Position numbers and translations under genes: made by a program. Below, piece after piece: positions 37,415-47,095 of a stretch of DNA of 64,000 nt. Within the stretch, counting starts at the first letter, position 1, and each line of letters begins with the position of its first letter. Origin of the DNA: Enterococcus innesii (lineage in GTDB: Bacteria; Bacillota; Bacilli; Lactobacillales; Enterococcaceae); contig JAHHEN010000007.1 in the NCBI GenBank assembly GCA_018982785.1, forward strand, positions 124,001-188,000, given 5' to 3'. The notes under the pieces were generated by a model that saw nothing but the letters and a program-made list of their open reading frames with translations, made no database searches and had not been told where the DNA came from.

Positions 37415-37436
37415 ATGGTTTAAACTTTTAAACCAT
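37406..37436 (+). promoter_or_regulatory. Operator of the ArsR-type regulator
   Basis: ATGGTTTAAACTTTTAAACCAT (read in two halves: ATGGTTTAAA and TTTAAACCAT, 37415-37436) is a perfect palindrome with a 2-base centre. An extra half-site (TATGGTTTA) lies at 37406-37414. It is directly upstream of the ribosome site, so autorepression is expected. Confidence 0.7.
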
Positions 37437-37451
37437 ACAGGAGAGACAATT

Positions 37452-37787
37452 ATGATAGATTATGCCAATCTGCAACAAGATTTTTCTGAATTAAGTGATT
37501 TTTTAATCGCGCTAGGTGACAAAAAAAGACAAGCTATCATCATTCGGTTGCTAGAAGCGGAAAATTGTGCTGGCTTACAGGTCACTTCCTTATTAGAGGC
37601 CACCAATTTATCTAGACCCGCCATTTCACATCATTTGAAAATCTTGAAAGAAGCCAAAATCGTGAATTTCAGACAAGAAGGAACAAAAAATTATTACTAT
37701 CTCGATCACGAGCAAACAGAAATAAAGAAACTCCAATCTTTTTTAACGAAAGTCATTCACATTATGAACGAGAGGGACCAATCATGA
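37452..37787 (+). CDS. ArsR-family winged-helix regulator
   Basis: A 111-residue ArsR/SmtB-type repressor: FLIALGDKKRQAIIIRLLEA, then the recognition region ATNLSRPAISHHLKILKEA and the wing NFRQEGTKNYYYLD. It lacks the paired cysteines of metal sensors, so it may respond to redox or a small molecule. CAGGAG precedes the ATG. The stop overlaps the next start by 4 bases, forming a three-gene operon with a DJ-1-like protein and an epimerase-like protein. Confidence 0.88.
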   Translation: MIDYANLQQDFSELSDFLIALGDKKRQAIIIRLLEAENCAGLQVTSLLEATNLSRPAISHHLKILKEAKIVNFRQEGTKNYYYLDHEQTEIKKLQSFLTKVIHIMNERDQS

Positions 37788-38476
37788 AGAAAGTATTAGT
37801 TGTTGAAACAAACATTCAAAAATATGCTGGCACGAACGAAGCTACCGGACTTTGGTTAGGAGAAACTGCCGAGTTTCTAGATGAAGTCTATCAACAAGGG
37901 ATTGACGTTGATTTCGTAAGTCCATTAGGAGGCTTTGTTCCTCTAGATCCAAGAAGCATGAAATATATAGATCAAGCCATTATGAACATTTATCTGGAAG
38001 AAAATTTCATTCAGAACGGCTTGATTCACACGAAAAAACCCGCAGAGATAAATCCGAACGATTACCATGCGATTTATTTTACCGGAGGGCATGGTGTCAT
38101 GTGGGATTTTCCTGATAATAAAGAGCTGCAAGAACTCGCTTTAGCCATTTATGAAAATAATGGGTATATTTTATCTGTTTGCCACGGAATCGCTGGTTTA
38201 CTAAATATAAAAGATAGAGAAGGAAGCTTTTTGATTTCTGGAAAAAAAATCACCGGATTTACGAAAACAGAAGAATTTCTCGCCGGGAAAATGAACAAAG
38301 TTCCTTTCTTTAATCAAACCGCCGCAGAAGAACGAAACGCTCAATTCAAAAAAAGACGCTTTTATAAAGCATTTGCCCTAAAAGATGGACGGATTATCAC
38401 TGGCCAAAATCCTTTTTCTGTACGTGCTGTAGCAAAACTATATCTTGAGGAGGTACAGTCATGCAAACAATTTTAG
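37784..38476 (+). CDS. DJ-1/PfpI (Hsp31-like) family protein
   Basis: A 230-residue protein of the class I glutamine amidotransferase-like fold: YHAIYFTGGHGVMWDFPD, and the nucleophile elbow ILSVCHGIAGLL with Cys near residue 129. The size and insert match Hsp31/glyoxalase III-like members, which handle methylglyoxal or damaged proteins. Its pairing with an ArsR regulator and a reductase-like gene suggests a response to reactive carbonyls or electrophiles; this is inference. Confidence 0.85.
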   Translation: MKKVLVVETNIQKYAGTNEATGLWLGETAEFLDEVYQQGIDVDFVSPLGGFVPLDPRSMKYIDQAIMNIYLEENFIQNGLIHTKKPAEINPNDYHAIYFTGGHGVMWDFPDNKELQELALAIYENNGYILSVCHGIAGLLNIKDREGSFLISGKKITGFTKTEEFLAGKMNKVPFFNQTAAEERNAQFKKRRFYKAFALKDGRIITGQNPFSVRAVAKLYLEEVQSCKQF

Positions 38477-39390
38477 GAAGCAATGGACAAATCGGCTATG
38501 AACTAGCAAAAGAACTATACAAAAATTACACAAATGAGCTTCGACTAGTTAGCCGGAAGCCTCAAAGAATCAATCCTACAGACCAGCTCGTTTCCGCAGA
38601 CTTGATGGACTTTTCGCAAACGAAAAAAGCGATTGAACATAGTGAGATTGTTTACTTCACTGTTGGGTTACCGATGGACGCTGAGCTGTGGGAAACCAAT
38701 TTTATGAAAATCACAGAAAATGTCATCCGCGCTTGCCAAGAAGCACAGAGCAAACTGGTTTTTTTTGATAATACTTATATGTATCCAAAGGATCGTACAC
38801 CCCAAAAGGAAGACACGCCATTTTCTCCAGCAGGCAGGAAGTCCCTCGTACGCTCTAAAATGGCTCAATTGGTTTTATCCGAGATGGAAAGTGGCCGTTT
38901 AGATGCGGTGATTTGTCGAGCCCCAGAGTTTTACGGACCAGGCAAGACCCAGAGCATTACCAATACACTCGTCTTAAACAATATAGTCCACAATGCTCCC
39001 GTCAAAATACCTGTCAATAAGGACACTTTACGCACACTTATATGGACACCTGATGCTAGCCGAGCCATGGCCCTTATCGGAAATACGCCTAGTGCCTATG
39101 GCCAGACTTGGCATTTGCCCTGTGATACACCTCATAGTTTCCAAGACATGATCGATCTCGCCGAAAAAATTGAAGGCAAGCCATTGAAATACCGCGTCAT
39201 TCCTTTGTGGCAATTTAAACTTGCTACGCTATTCAGTAAAAACGCGCGCGAACTAAGTGAGTTATTACCTAGATATACGATGGATAATCTTTTTGTCTCT
39301 GATAAATTCAAAAAGGCATTCCCTCATTTTAAGATCACAACGTTTGAAGAAGGCATTAGGCAGGTACTTGTTGAGAATAGGGCAGGATGA
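38461..39390 (+). CDS. NAD(P)-dependent epimerase/NmrA-like protein
   Basis: A 309-residue Rossmann protein of the extended SDR type. The nucleotide-binding loop is the slightly atypical MQTILGSNGQIGYELAKEL. VFFDNTYMYPKD carries a Tyr near the usual position, and RAPEFYGPGKTQ follows. TGAGGAGG lies inside the end of the preceding gene and the overlap is 16 bases. The substrate is unknown; the operon context hints at detoxification of reactive compounds. Confidence 0.82.
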   Translation: MQTILGSNGQIGYELAKELYKNYTNELRLVSRKPQRINPTDQLVSADLMDFSQTKKAIEHSEIVYFTVGLPMDAELWETNFMKITENVIRACQEAQSKLVFFDNTYMYPKDRTPQKEDTPFSPAGRKSLVRSKMAQLVLSEMESGRLDAVICRAPEFYGPGKTQSITNTLVLNNIVHNAPVKIPVNKDTLRTLIWTPDASRAMALIGNTPSAYGQTWHLPCDTPHSFQDMIDLAEKIEGKPLKYRVIPLWQFKLATLFSKNARELSELLPRYTMDNLFVSDKFKKAFPHFKITTFEEGIRQVLVENRAG

Positions 39391-39860
39391 CTGATGAGAA
39401 GCTACCCAGCTTTTAGTAAATCAAATTCAAAGGATATTCGCGTTAGTAGAAAGTTGAATTAGATATACTTATTTTACCGTTAGCAAAACCGTTCATTACA
39501 CCGTCACTATTATTAATAAAAAGGATATTCATCCCACCCAAACACAATTAGAACAGGAATATAGAAAACCAATTAGGCGTAGGCCTAATTGGCTTTAATA
39601 AGACATTCTGTTTCCTTTTTCTTTGCTCGGGCTAATAGAAAAAAACCAAGCACTAAGAAGTAATTTTGAGGCAGCTAGACAACAATATAACTGAAGGGGA
39701 GAACGAAAGAAAAAATTCTTATTTGCAATATTCGATTACGTAAAAGATACATATGAACATCTATTATTAGCTATCCTTTTTTCTAGCTCTCATTTTAGTT
39801 AACCTTTTTTATCTATCCTAACTGTTATAAAAACTATTTCACATGTTCTTTAACATGCTG
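39391..39860. other. Intergenic region with possible gene remnant
   Basis: A protein-like plus-strand stretch ends at about 39600 (KTVHYTVTIINKKDIHPT, then QTQLEQEYRKP) but has no start and is preceded by stops in all frames. It may be the tail of a lost gene. The rest shows nothing. Confidence 0.3.
39567..39600 (+). terminator. Hairpin terminator
   Basis: A perfect stem CCAATTAGGC/GCCTAATTGG with a very short loop is followed by CTTTAAT. It probably ends the ArsR operon or the gene remnant. Confidence 0.55.
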
Positions 39861-40730
39861 CTATTGTTCCAACTTCTTTATTGCTAAAGCTAAGCAGCCG
39901 ATCAATCCTGCATCGTCAGCAAGCATTGGAGTTAGTAGGTATTCTTCGAGAGTAGGGGTATCCACATAGGAACCCATTTTTTCTTTAAACGCTTGGCGAA
40001 TCAACTCGAGTAGTTGCGGCTGTTTCATTACACCCCCACCTAAAATTATTACTTCCGGTGCATATAGTAACGTTGTGTTATACACACACTGAGCAAGATA
40101 ATCTGCCTCAATCGTCCAATAAGGATGATCAAATGAAATGGTCTGGGCTTTTCTTCCAAAGCGCTTTTCAATCGCGGGTCCTGAGGCTAACCCTTCCAAA
40201 CAATCATGATGAAAAGGACAGATTCCTTCAAATTGATCTTCATTATGACGTTGTAAGAGCATATGTCCCATTTCAGGATGACTGAAACCTGCGACTATTT
40301 TCCCACCCACTACAGCACCACCACCAACACCAGTACCAACGGTGTAATACAGAACACTATTTTTACCTTTTCCATAACCTGCCATATATTCTCCATAACA
40401 AGCAGCATTTACATCGGTAGTCCAATAGATGGGAACCGACAAGGCGTTTTCCAAAGCTCCGACAAAATGATAATTTTGCCAAGCTAACTTCGGTGTGTTG
40501 GTGATATATCCGTAAGTTCTTGATTCGATTTGAATATCAATAGGCCCAAATGCTCCTACACCAATTGATGCGATATTTCCTTTGTACTTATCAAAGAAAT
40601 CAAACACTTGCTTCATCGTTTCTTCTGGTGTTGTGGTAGGAAAACTTTTCCGTTCTATCACTTGTAATTGTTCATTACCAATCCCACAGACAAACTTTGT
40701 TCCACCGGCTTCTATTCCACCATATAACAT
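39861..40730 (-). CDS. scrK: ROK-family fructokinase
   Basis: A 289-residue sugar kinase: YGGIEAGGTKFVCGIG (phosphate loop), GVGAFGPIDI, TTDVNAACYGEYM and VGTGVGGGAVVGGK. The zinc-type motif HPEMGHMLL...CPFHHDCLEGLASG, with His and three Cys-like ligands, is typical of bacterial fructokinases. It phosphorylates fructose released by the GH32 enzyme encoded upstream. ATG 40730 was chosen for AAAGGTG. It is the last gene of the fructo-oligosaccharide operon. Confidence 0.88.
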   Translation of the reverse strand: MLYGGIEAGGTKFVCGIGNEQLQVIERKSFPTTTPEETMKQVFDFFDKYKGNIASIGVGAFGPIDIQIESRTYGYITNTPKLAWQNYHFVGALENALSVPIYWTTDVNAACYGEYMAGYGKGKNSVLYYTVGTGVGGGAVVGGKIVAGFSHPEMGHMLLQRHNEDQFEGICPFHHDCLEGLASGPAIEKRFGRKAQTISFDHPYWTIEADYLAQCVYNTTLLYAPEVIILGGGVMKQPQLLELIRQAFKEKMGSYVDTPTLEEYLLTPMLADDAGLIGCLALAIKKLEQ

Positions 40731-40781
40731 TTTATCTACACCTTTCATTCACTCATTTTCAAAAAAAGAAACGTATTTGCA

Positions 40782-41774
40782 CTAAGCAAAATCGTTTCTC
40801 ACTAAAGGTTTCGTTGTGCCACCTTCGCCAAATTCAATCGGCAATACGGTACGTTTTTCTACTGTCTCTCCATTAATGACAGCAATTAATTTTGCCACTG
40901 CCACTTCCGCCATTTGCTTTGTAGGTTGGGCAATCGTTGATACGAGATAAGGGTCTCCTTCTGTCATCTTTTGACCATCAAATCCGATAACTTGTACATC
41001 CTCTGGTACGTTTTTCCCTATTTTTTCAAGCATACCAATGACAGCTAATGCCATCGGATCGTTGATCGTAAAAATCCCATCGATATCGGGATTCTCTAAC
41101 AAAAAATTTGTTACACGTTCTGAGAGATGGTCTAAAGGTTCTAACATATCTAACGCTTTATAGGAAATCCCCAGTTGACGGCACTCGATCTCAAAATATT
41201 TTCGACGACTCTTCGTTTCATTCGGTGTTTCTTGGTACCCACCGATATATGCTACATTCTGACATCCTCGGCGATAAAGTTCATTTGCAGCCAAACGTCC
41301 ACCGGCCGCATTGTCAGCGGTCACATAAATCACCTCTTCAGTGAAATAACGGTCGATACTAACAAAAGGCAGATTACTCGAAATGTATTCATCGATATCT
41401 GAATAAGTAATTCCAATGATGCCGTCTACTTTATTTTGGCTGACCATCTGGATATATTCTTGTTCTTTTTCACTATTCCCACTGGAGTTACACAAATAAA
41501 GCTTGTAGTTTTGTCTTTCTAATGCTGTTTCTACATGGTAGGCAAATTCGCCAAAAAATGGATGCCATACAGTGGGTAGAATCAAAGCAACCGTGTTCGT
41601 ATGCTTCATCTTTAACCCCCGGGCATAAAAATCTGGTTGATAGTTTAACTCTGTCATTGCTGCTTCAACTTTTTCTCTAGTAGAAGCTTTAACAGAACCG
41701 TTATTCAATACCCGGGAAACAGTTCCTACTCCGACACCTGCTAATTTTGCGACATCTTTCATTGTTGCTTTCAT
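40782..41774 (-). CDS. LacI-family regulator of the fructan operon
   Basis: A 330-residue protein has an N-terminal LacI helix-turn-helix (TMKDVAKLAGVGVGTVSRVL, hinge residues up to about 60) and a periplasmic-binding-fold sensor domain ending GEGGTTKPLVRNDFA. ATG 41774 follows GAGGGAT. Its likely targets are two GAAACGTT-type palindromes at 46986-47051 in front of the permease genes. The effector is probably a fructo-oligosaccharide, sucrose or fructose. Confidence 0.87.
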   Translation of the reverse strand: MKATMKDVAKLAGVGVGTVSRVLNNGSVKASTREKVEAAMTELNYQPDFYARGLKMKHTNTVALILPTVWHPFFGEFAYHVETALERQNYKLYLCNSSGNSEKEQEYIQMVSQNKVDGIIGITYSDIDEYISSNLPFVSIDRYFTEEVIYVTADNAAGGRLAANELYRRGCQNVAYIGGYQETPNETKSRRKYFEIECRQLGISYKALDMLEPLDHLSERVTNFLLENPDIDGIFTINDPMALAVIGMLEKIGKNVPEDVQVIGFDGQKMTEGDPYLVSTIAQPTKQMAEVAVAKLIAVINGETVEKRTVLPIEFGEGGTTKPLVRNDFA

Positions 41775-41950
41775 AGTTGATCCCTCACATTTCTGCACAA
41801 GTTTAGTATAATGAATTTTGTCATAAATTACTAATTTTTTCAAAATACTAATAGCAAAGCCATGGGAAATCTAGCTATCTGTTCTTTTCTAAAAACATTA
41901 TCCTTCAAAACCTATTAAATAATTGATACATCGCCTAAGCAATCAAACAT

Positions 41951-43435
41951 TTATTTCACACTCGCTGTTTCAAAAGCTTGAATACGACTTTCTCCAATCG
42001 AATGAAACAAGATATCTCGAGCTTTTTCCAGCTCATAGAAAGTAGCCGTCATAACTTCTAACCCATTAATAAAGACTTCAACTGATGAGGTATCTCTAAA
42101 AATCTCAAGAACGAGCTGATTATCAATCAAAGGTACTTCAACTTTTCGGACATTCAGAGGGTCTTCTTCCGCCCCTGTAAGCTCTCTTCCTAGTTTCTGA
42201 CGATCCAATTCAAAAACCTGTTTAGCAGTGTCATAAGTTAGTTTGAGACAATCCGTCTTAGACCGCAGTAATTCAATTGTAAAAACTTCTGCTTTCTCCA
42301 AATCTGCGACTAGATGTAAATATGAAGAATCCGACAGTGCGTTTCGAAATACGACTGATGTGTCAGTCACTGCGATATTTTCACTGCCTTGTTGATAAAC
42401 TAAATGACTATATACAGTTGAGATGGGTTTTTGTACCAATCGATTTTTTTTCACTCTTAACTCTCGGGGCAAACTCATAGAGCCTGCCCAAAGATGGCCT
42501 AACTCATGTGTAGGCAATGTACGATCCCACATCTGCATCCAAGCAATCATCACCCGTCCACCATTAGGATCTGTTGTTGTTTGTGGTGCATAAAAATCCA
42601 TTCCAAAATCCATTTCATGGAAATTATCAACTATCATCTGACCTGTTTCCCAGTCTACCTCACCAATACAAGCCATGGTAGAACTGATATTATGATATTC
42701 CAGTCCGTTCTTCTTGATTTGTATCGGTGACATGATTAAGACATCTCGTCCGTCTAAATGGAATAAATCAGGACATTCCCACATTATTCCTTGCTCTAAA
42801 GTCCCTTCTAGCAACACAGAGTAAAAGTGCCAAGTATACAAATCTGACGATTGAAACATCACTATTCTACCAGTAGACTGTGTAGATTTAGTAGCTACTA
42901 CCATATAGTAAGCATCGTTGTGAACAATTACTTTAGGATCACGAAATTCTTGTATCAGCCCATTTTCACCTAGCTGTTTTTCTGCTACCACAGGATTACC
43001 ATTGTATTTGCTAAAATGAATACCATCTTCAGAGACCGCCAAACATTGATGCTGATGGCTAATACCATCAATTTCTTGACAGCCTGTATAAAATAAATAT
43101 AGTTTTCCGTCTCTTTCAATTGCACTTCCTGAGAAACACCCGCCGCTGTCATAAGGTTGATCTGGGGCTAACGCTACTGGTAGATCTTCCCAATGGACCA
43201 AATCACTACTACGCGCATGTCCCCAATGCATAGGCCCCCATCGACTATCGTAAGGATAGTATTGATAGAAGAGATGGTAATGCCCTTTGTAATATATAAA
43301 CCCATTGGGGTCATTTATCCACCCAATGGGTGCGGAAAAATGATAGTTTTGTCGATACTGAGGGTTAACTTTTCCTCGCATCATTTCAATAAATCGATTT
43401 GCTTTATCCAAAATCGCCGTTTCTTCTACTAACAC
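41951..43435 (-). CDS. GH32 beta-fructosidase
   Basis: A 494-residue glycoside hydrolase family 32 enzyme: GWINDPNG with nucleophile Asp42, FRDPK (transition-state stabiliser) and WECPD with the acid/base Glu; a C-terminal beta-sandwich follows. There is no signal peptide, so it acts inside the cell on imported fructo-oligosaccharides or sucrose. The GTG start directly follows the stop of the binding-protein gene, with AAGGGAG as its ribosome site. No PTS gene is nearby, which favours unphosphorylated oligosaccharides over sucrose-6-phosphate. Confidence 0.92.
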   Translation of the reverse strand: MLVEETAILDKANRFIEMMRGKVNPQYRQNYHFSAPIGWINDPNGFIYYKGHYHLFYQYYPYDSRWGPMHWGHARSSDLVHWEDLPVALAPDQPYDSGGCFSGSAIERDGKLYLFYTGCQEIDGISHQHQCLAVSEDGIHFSKYNGNPVVAEKQLGENGLIQEFRDPKVIVHNDAYYMVVATKSTQSTGRIVMFQSSDLYTWHFYSVLLEGTLEQGIMWECPDLFHLDGRDVLIMSPIQIKKNGLEYHNISSTMACIGEVDWETGQMIVDNFHEMDFGMDFYAPQTTTDPNGGRVMIAWMQMWDRTLPTHELGHLWAGSMSLPRELRVKKNRLVQKPISTVYSHLVYQQGSENIAVTDTSVVFRNALSDSSYLHLVADLEKAEVFTIELLRSKTDCLKLTYDTAKQVFELDRQKLGRELTGAEEDPLNVRKVEVPLIDNQLVLEIFRDTSSVEVFINGLEVMTATFYELEKARDILFHSIGESRIQAFETASVK

Positions 43436-45043
43436 TTATTGTGCTCCCTTCAAAAAATTATCATAGCCAGTTTGCTTTATTTGAATCCATTCTTCCAAAC
43501 CTACACGTTCCAATTCAGCAAGGTATTCTTCCCATTCTTCATCGATTTTACCGCCGGTGATCCACTCTGCTCTTTTGCGATAGATGTAATCCCACATATC
43601 TGTTTCAATTTTTGCTAATCGGTCTGTATCTTCTTTTTCTAAAAAGACACGTGGATAGATATTGTCTTCCGTAATATATGGCAAATACGTATCATGCATC
43701 AAATCTAAACGCCACTTCGCATCATCTGGCATAGTAGTGACTGTGCCGTAATAAGAATCAAGAACTGCTAATGGTCCTCCAGCTTCGGTTTTTTGTCTTA
43801 GTTCCCCCGGTGCTGTCCCCTCTAAAGGCAAATGTTTTAACATACCATCCTTTAATTCAAAAATATTGGCCTGTGCTTCATCACCGTAGGTTCCCCAGTT
43901 ATTTTGGACAGACTGTAACGGTTCATACATTTTATCTATCCATCTAGCTGTAAGTTCCAAGTTTTTATTCGCACTAGTAATTACGAAACGATCTCTTGAG
44001 AAACCCATGCCATTCGTACGAGTAACGTGTTTCGTTCCATCTGGTCCCGCTAAGACTGGCAAGACGTCATAACTATCATCTGCACCCGTGATATTTGCTT
44101 TATCCCAAGTAAAATACACGCCATACTTATGTTCTTTTCCTTTGGCAACATACGTATTCCAATCTTGTTCGAAAGCCTCTTTATCAATAAGACCTTTATT
44201 ATTCATTTCATTGAAATATTTGATGGCTTCTTTATACCCTTCTTTGTTAGCAGTAAATTGTACCTGGCCATCGTTATCAACGACTAAGTGGTCATCATTA
44301 TCACCTAGACCGAATGCCCCCATTAAAAATTTTAAGTCTTCATTTCCTCCATTGTTAATAAAGCTAAAAGGAATTTCATCTGCTTCACCATTACCATTTG
44401 GATCTTGCGTCTTGAAAGCCTCCAACACAGTCATCAACTGATCAGTGGTTTGCGGCATTTCAAGACCCAAATTATCCAACCACTCCTTGTTGATCCAAGC
44501 CATCCCATTTACTGTATGAATCGACTCTTTTCCTTCGCCTAATTCTTCAATCCAAGGCATAGAGTAAATGTGACCATCAGGTGCAGTAGACATTTGTCGG
44601 TATTCGGGGTTTTCATCAAAAATTTTCTTCAGATTTGGCATATAATCTTCGATCAAATCTTCAATCGGTACAATAACGCCACTTTCCGCCCAGTTTAATA
44701 AATCATAGTCACCTGCAGCGGCGTTGAAGATGGCATCTGGTAAATCCCCACTAGCGATATCCAAATTTCTTTTTTCGGCAAAATCACTACTGTAGTTTGT
44801 CCAATCAATATGGAGATTGGTCTCTTCTTCTAACCGTTGGAAAATCAATTTGTCATTAGGATCATTGGGAGCCAAAGGGGCACTTTGAGACATCATTTTT
44901 AAAGATACTTTTTCTTTCAATGGAAAAGAGACATTTTCTAGTTCATAATCAGGGCTTGATGTACTCTTTTCTTTTGAGCCTCCACAAGCCCCCAAAATTA
45001 GTACGGAAGTAAAAACGATTGGCAGCATCCATTTTGCTTTCAT
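43436..45043 (-). CDS. Extracellular sugar-binding lipoprotein (ABC importer)
   Basis: A 535-residue lipoprotein (MLPIVFTSVLILGACGGS, Cys lipidation) of the large binding-protein class associated with LplB/LplC-type permeases (family 1-like, with PLAPNDPNDKLIFQRLEEE and EYLAELERVGLEEWIQI). It captures the sugar outside the cell. AAGGAG precedes ATG 45043. Genes for two permeases precede it and the GH32 gene follows. No ATPase gene is present. Confidence 0.9.
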   Translation of the reverse strand: MKAKWMLPIVFTSVLILGACGGSKEKSTSSPDYELENVSFPLKEKVSLKMMSQSAPLAPNDPNDKLIFQRLEEETNLHIDWTNYSSDFAEKRNLDIASGDLPDAIFNAAAGDYDLLNWAESGVIVPIEDLIEDYMPNLKKIFDENPEYRQMSTAPDGHIYSMPWIEELGEGKESIHTVNGMAWINKEWLDNLGLEMPQTTDQLMTVLEAFKTQDPNGNGEADEIPFSFINNGGNEDLKFLMGAFGLGDNDDHLVVDNDGQVQFTANKEGYKEAIKYFNEMNNKGLIDKEAFEQDWNTYVAKGKEHKYGVYFTWDKANITGADDSYDVLPVLAGPDGTKHVTRTNGMGFSRDRFVITSANKNLELTARWIDKMYEPLQSVQNNWGTYGDEAQANIFELKDGMLKHLPLEGTAPGELRQKTEAGGPLAVLDSYYGTVTTMPDDAKWRLDLMHDTYLPYITEDNIYPRVFLEKEDTDRLAKIETDMWDYIYRKRAEWITGGKIDEEWEEYLAELERVGLEEWIQIKQTGYDNFLKGAQ

Positions 45044-45091
45044 CTTAAAATCTCCTTTATAATTTTTATTCATACAAATAGTGAACAATAC

Positions 45092-45975
45092 TTATCCTTT
45101 AACAGAACCAACTAAAACACCTTTATCAAAATATTTTTGGAAGAAAGGATACATTATGATTAATGGCAGACTAGAAATGACGATCGTTGCGTATTTGATC
45201 AACTCAGCAATTTGTTTCATTTCTGCCATGGCAGTATTGGCTCCCACCATGTCTTGTGAGGGTTGGTTTTGGATCAAAATATTTCTTAATACGAGTTGCA
45301 ACGGCTGTAAGTCGGGATCTTTGATGTAAATCATGGCATCAAAATATGAGTTCCATTGCCCAACAAAGGCATATAAAAACAATACGAACATAATTGGTTT
45401 AGCTAATGGAAGCATGACTTTGAACAGTATTTGCAAGTCATTGGCGCCATCGATAGTAGCAGCTTCAGAAAGTTCTTTTGGCAAAGCACTAAAATAGGTA
45501 CGGGCTAAGATAATATTCCACACATTTATAGCACCTGGTACGATAATCGCCCATACACTATCTAACATGCCCAAGTTCTTTACCAATAAATAGGTAGGTA
45601 TCAAGCCGCCACCCACGAACATTGTAATGACAAAAAAGTCATAATAATCTTTTTCCCCGCCAAGTTAGGTCGAGACAAAGGATACGCAGTGATCATCGTA
45701 ATAAATACAGTCAATAAGCTGAAGCTAAAAGAGTAAAACAACGAATTTACAAAACCGCGTAAAATGGAATCATCTGCAAATACCCGTTGATATCCTTGTA
45801 TTGTCCAATCTTTCGGATTGAAGCTTATACCTTTATTGATCAAAGTAGCTGGGTCCATAAAAGAAGCTACCAGTACATAAATCAGCGGAACAATGGTGAT
45901 GACGACTAAAAAAGTTACAATCACTCGATTCAACCATAAGATTTGACGGTCGATTTTTGATAAAGCACTATTCAT
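45092..45975 (-). CDS. ABC sugar permease (LplC/YtcP type), frameshifted
   Basis: A membrane subunit with six helices and the EAA loop ELSEAATIDGANDLQILFKVMLP. The frame breaks in the A6 run at 45632-45637; one more base gives KKIIMTFFVITMFVGGGLIPTY and a protein of about 294 residues. It pairs with the permease encoded immediately upstream. Confidence 0.9.
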
Positions 45976-45990
45976 AATTTTCTCCTTTCA

Positions 45991-46961
45991 TTACAAGCCT
46001 TGACCATCGTTTAGCCGCTTGGTTATATTGTTGACAATCAGTAATAAAACGACATTAATAATCATATTGAACAGACCAACAGCAGCAGAGTAGGCATAAT
46101 CACCTGATTGCAAGCCGACTTTGTATACATAAGTGGAAATGATTTCTGAGGCAGGGATGTTCATTGAAGTTTGCATCAAGTAGGCTTTTTCATATCCTAC
46201 ATTCATAATACCGCCGGCGGCCAAGATGAAGCTGATCACCATCACAGGCCTCAATGCAGGCAAATCGATATGCCAAATCTTTTGTAAAATATTTGCCCCA
46301 TCGATATTTGCTGCCTCATATAAATCGGTACTGACTCCCGCCAGCGTCGCGGTGTAAAGAATGGATGACCAGCCGATTCCTTGCCAAATTCCCGATAAAA
46401 TATAAATCGTTCTGAAATAAGCTGGATTAGACATGAACATAATTGGTTGCCCCGTAACCTTTTCTACTAACCCATTAATAGGTCCATTTGCGGATAGGAA
46501 CAAAAACAGCATCCCCACGATAATAACTACTGAGATAAAATTCGGCGCATACAGAATCAACTGGATTTTCTGTTTTATTTTTTATTGATAATTTGATTCA
46601 AACTCAGTGCTAAAATAATTGGTGGAAAAAAACCTAACAATAAACCATAAATGCTAATTTTTAATGTGTTGCTCAGCAAAAGCGTAAAATTTGGTGAACT
46701 GATAAATTCCCTAAAGTGATCTAGTCCTACCCAAGGACTTTCCAAAATTCCTAGCATAGGATTATAGTCTTTAAATGCAATCACAGCACCGTACATTGGC
46801 ACATACTTAAAGATAAACGTCATGATGATACCTGGTAAGAGCAACAAGTACATCCACTTATCACGCCGCAACTGTTTCTTTAATTTTTCCCACTTCGAGA
46901 TATTTTTTTTATCCCGTTGTACCGCCCTTATCTCACCACCTGGTCCCAATGTCTTTTCCAA
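45991..46961 (-). CDS. ABC sugar permease (LplB type), frameshifted
   Basis: A six-helix permease with EAA loop YEAANIDGANILQKIWHIDLP. One added base in the T6 run 46578-46583 joins NQIINKK to IKQKIQLILYAPNF, giving about 323 residues. A TTG start at 46961 was preferred because GGGAGGAG lies 6 bases upstream; the in-frame ATG at 46982 has no ribosome site and overlaps an operator. First gene of the operon. Confidence 0.88.
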
Positions 46962-46985
46962 TTCAATCTCCTCCCAATACATTTT

Positions 46986-47095
46986 AGAAACGTTTCCATT
47001 TTCGTTTAAAAAAATAAAAATTTAACGAAGATGCATTTTGGAAACGTTCCCACTATTTTCGTTTATAGATTACCATAGCCATTTTTTTAAGTCAA
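46986..47095 (-). promoter_or_regulatory. Promoter and two LacI-type operators of the fructan operon
   Basis: On the minus strand TTGACT (47090-47095), 17 bases, then TAATCT (47067-47072). Two palindrome-like sites containing GAAACGTT lie downstream at 47039-47051 and 46986-46997. Their form fits both LacI-family operators and cre boxes, so the pathway LacI protein, CcpA or both may bind. Confidence 0.65.
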
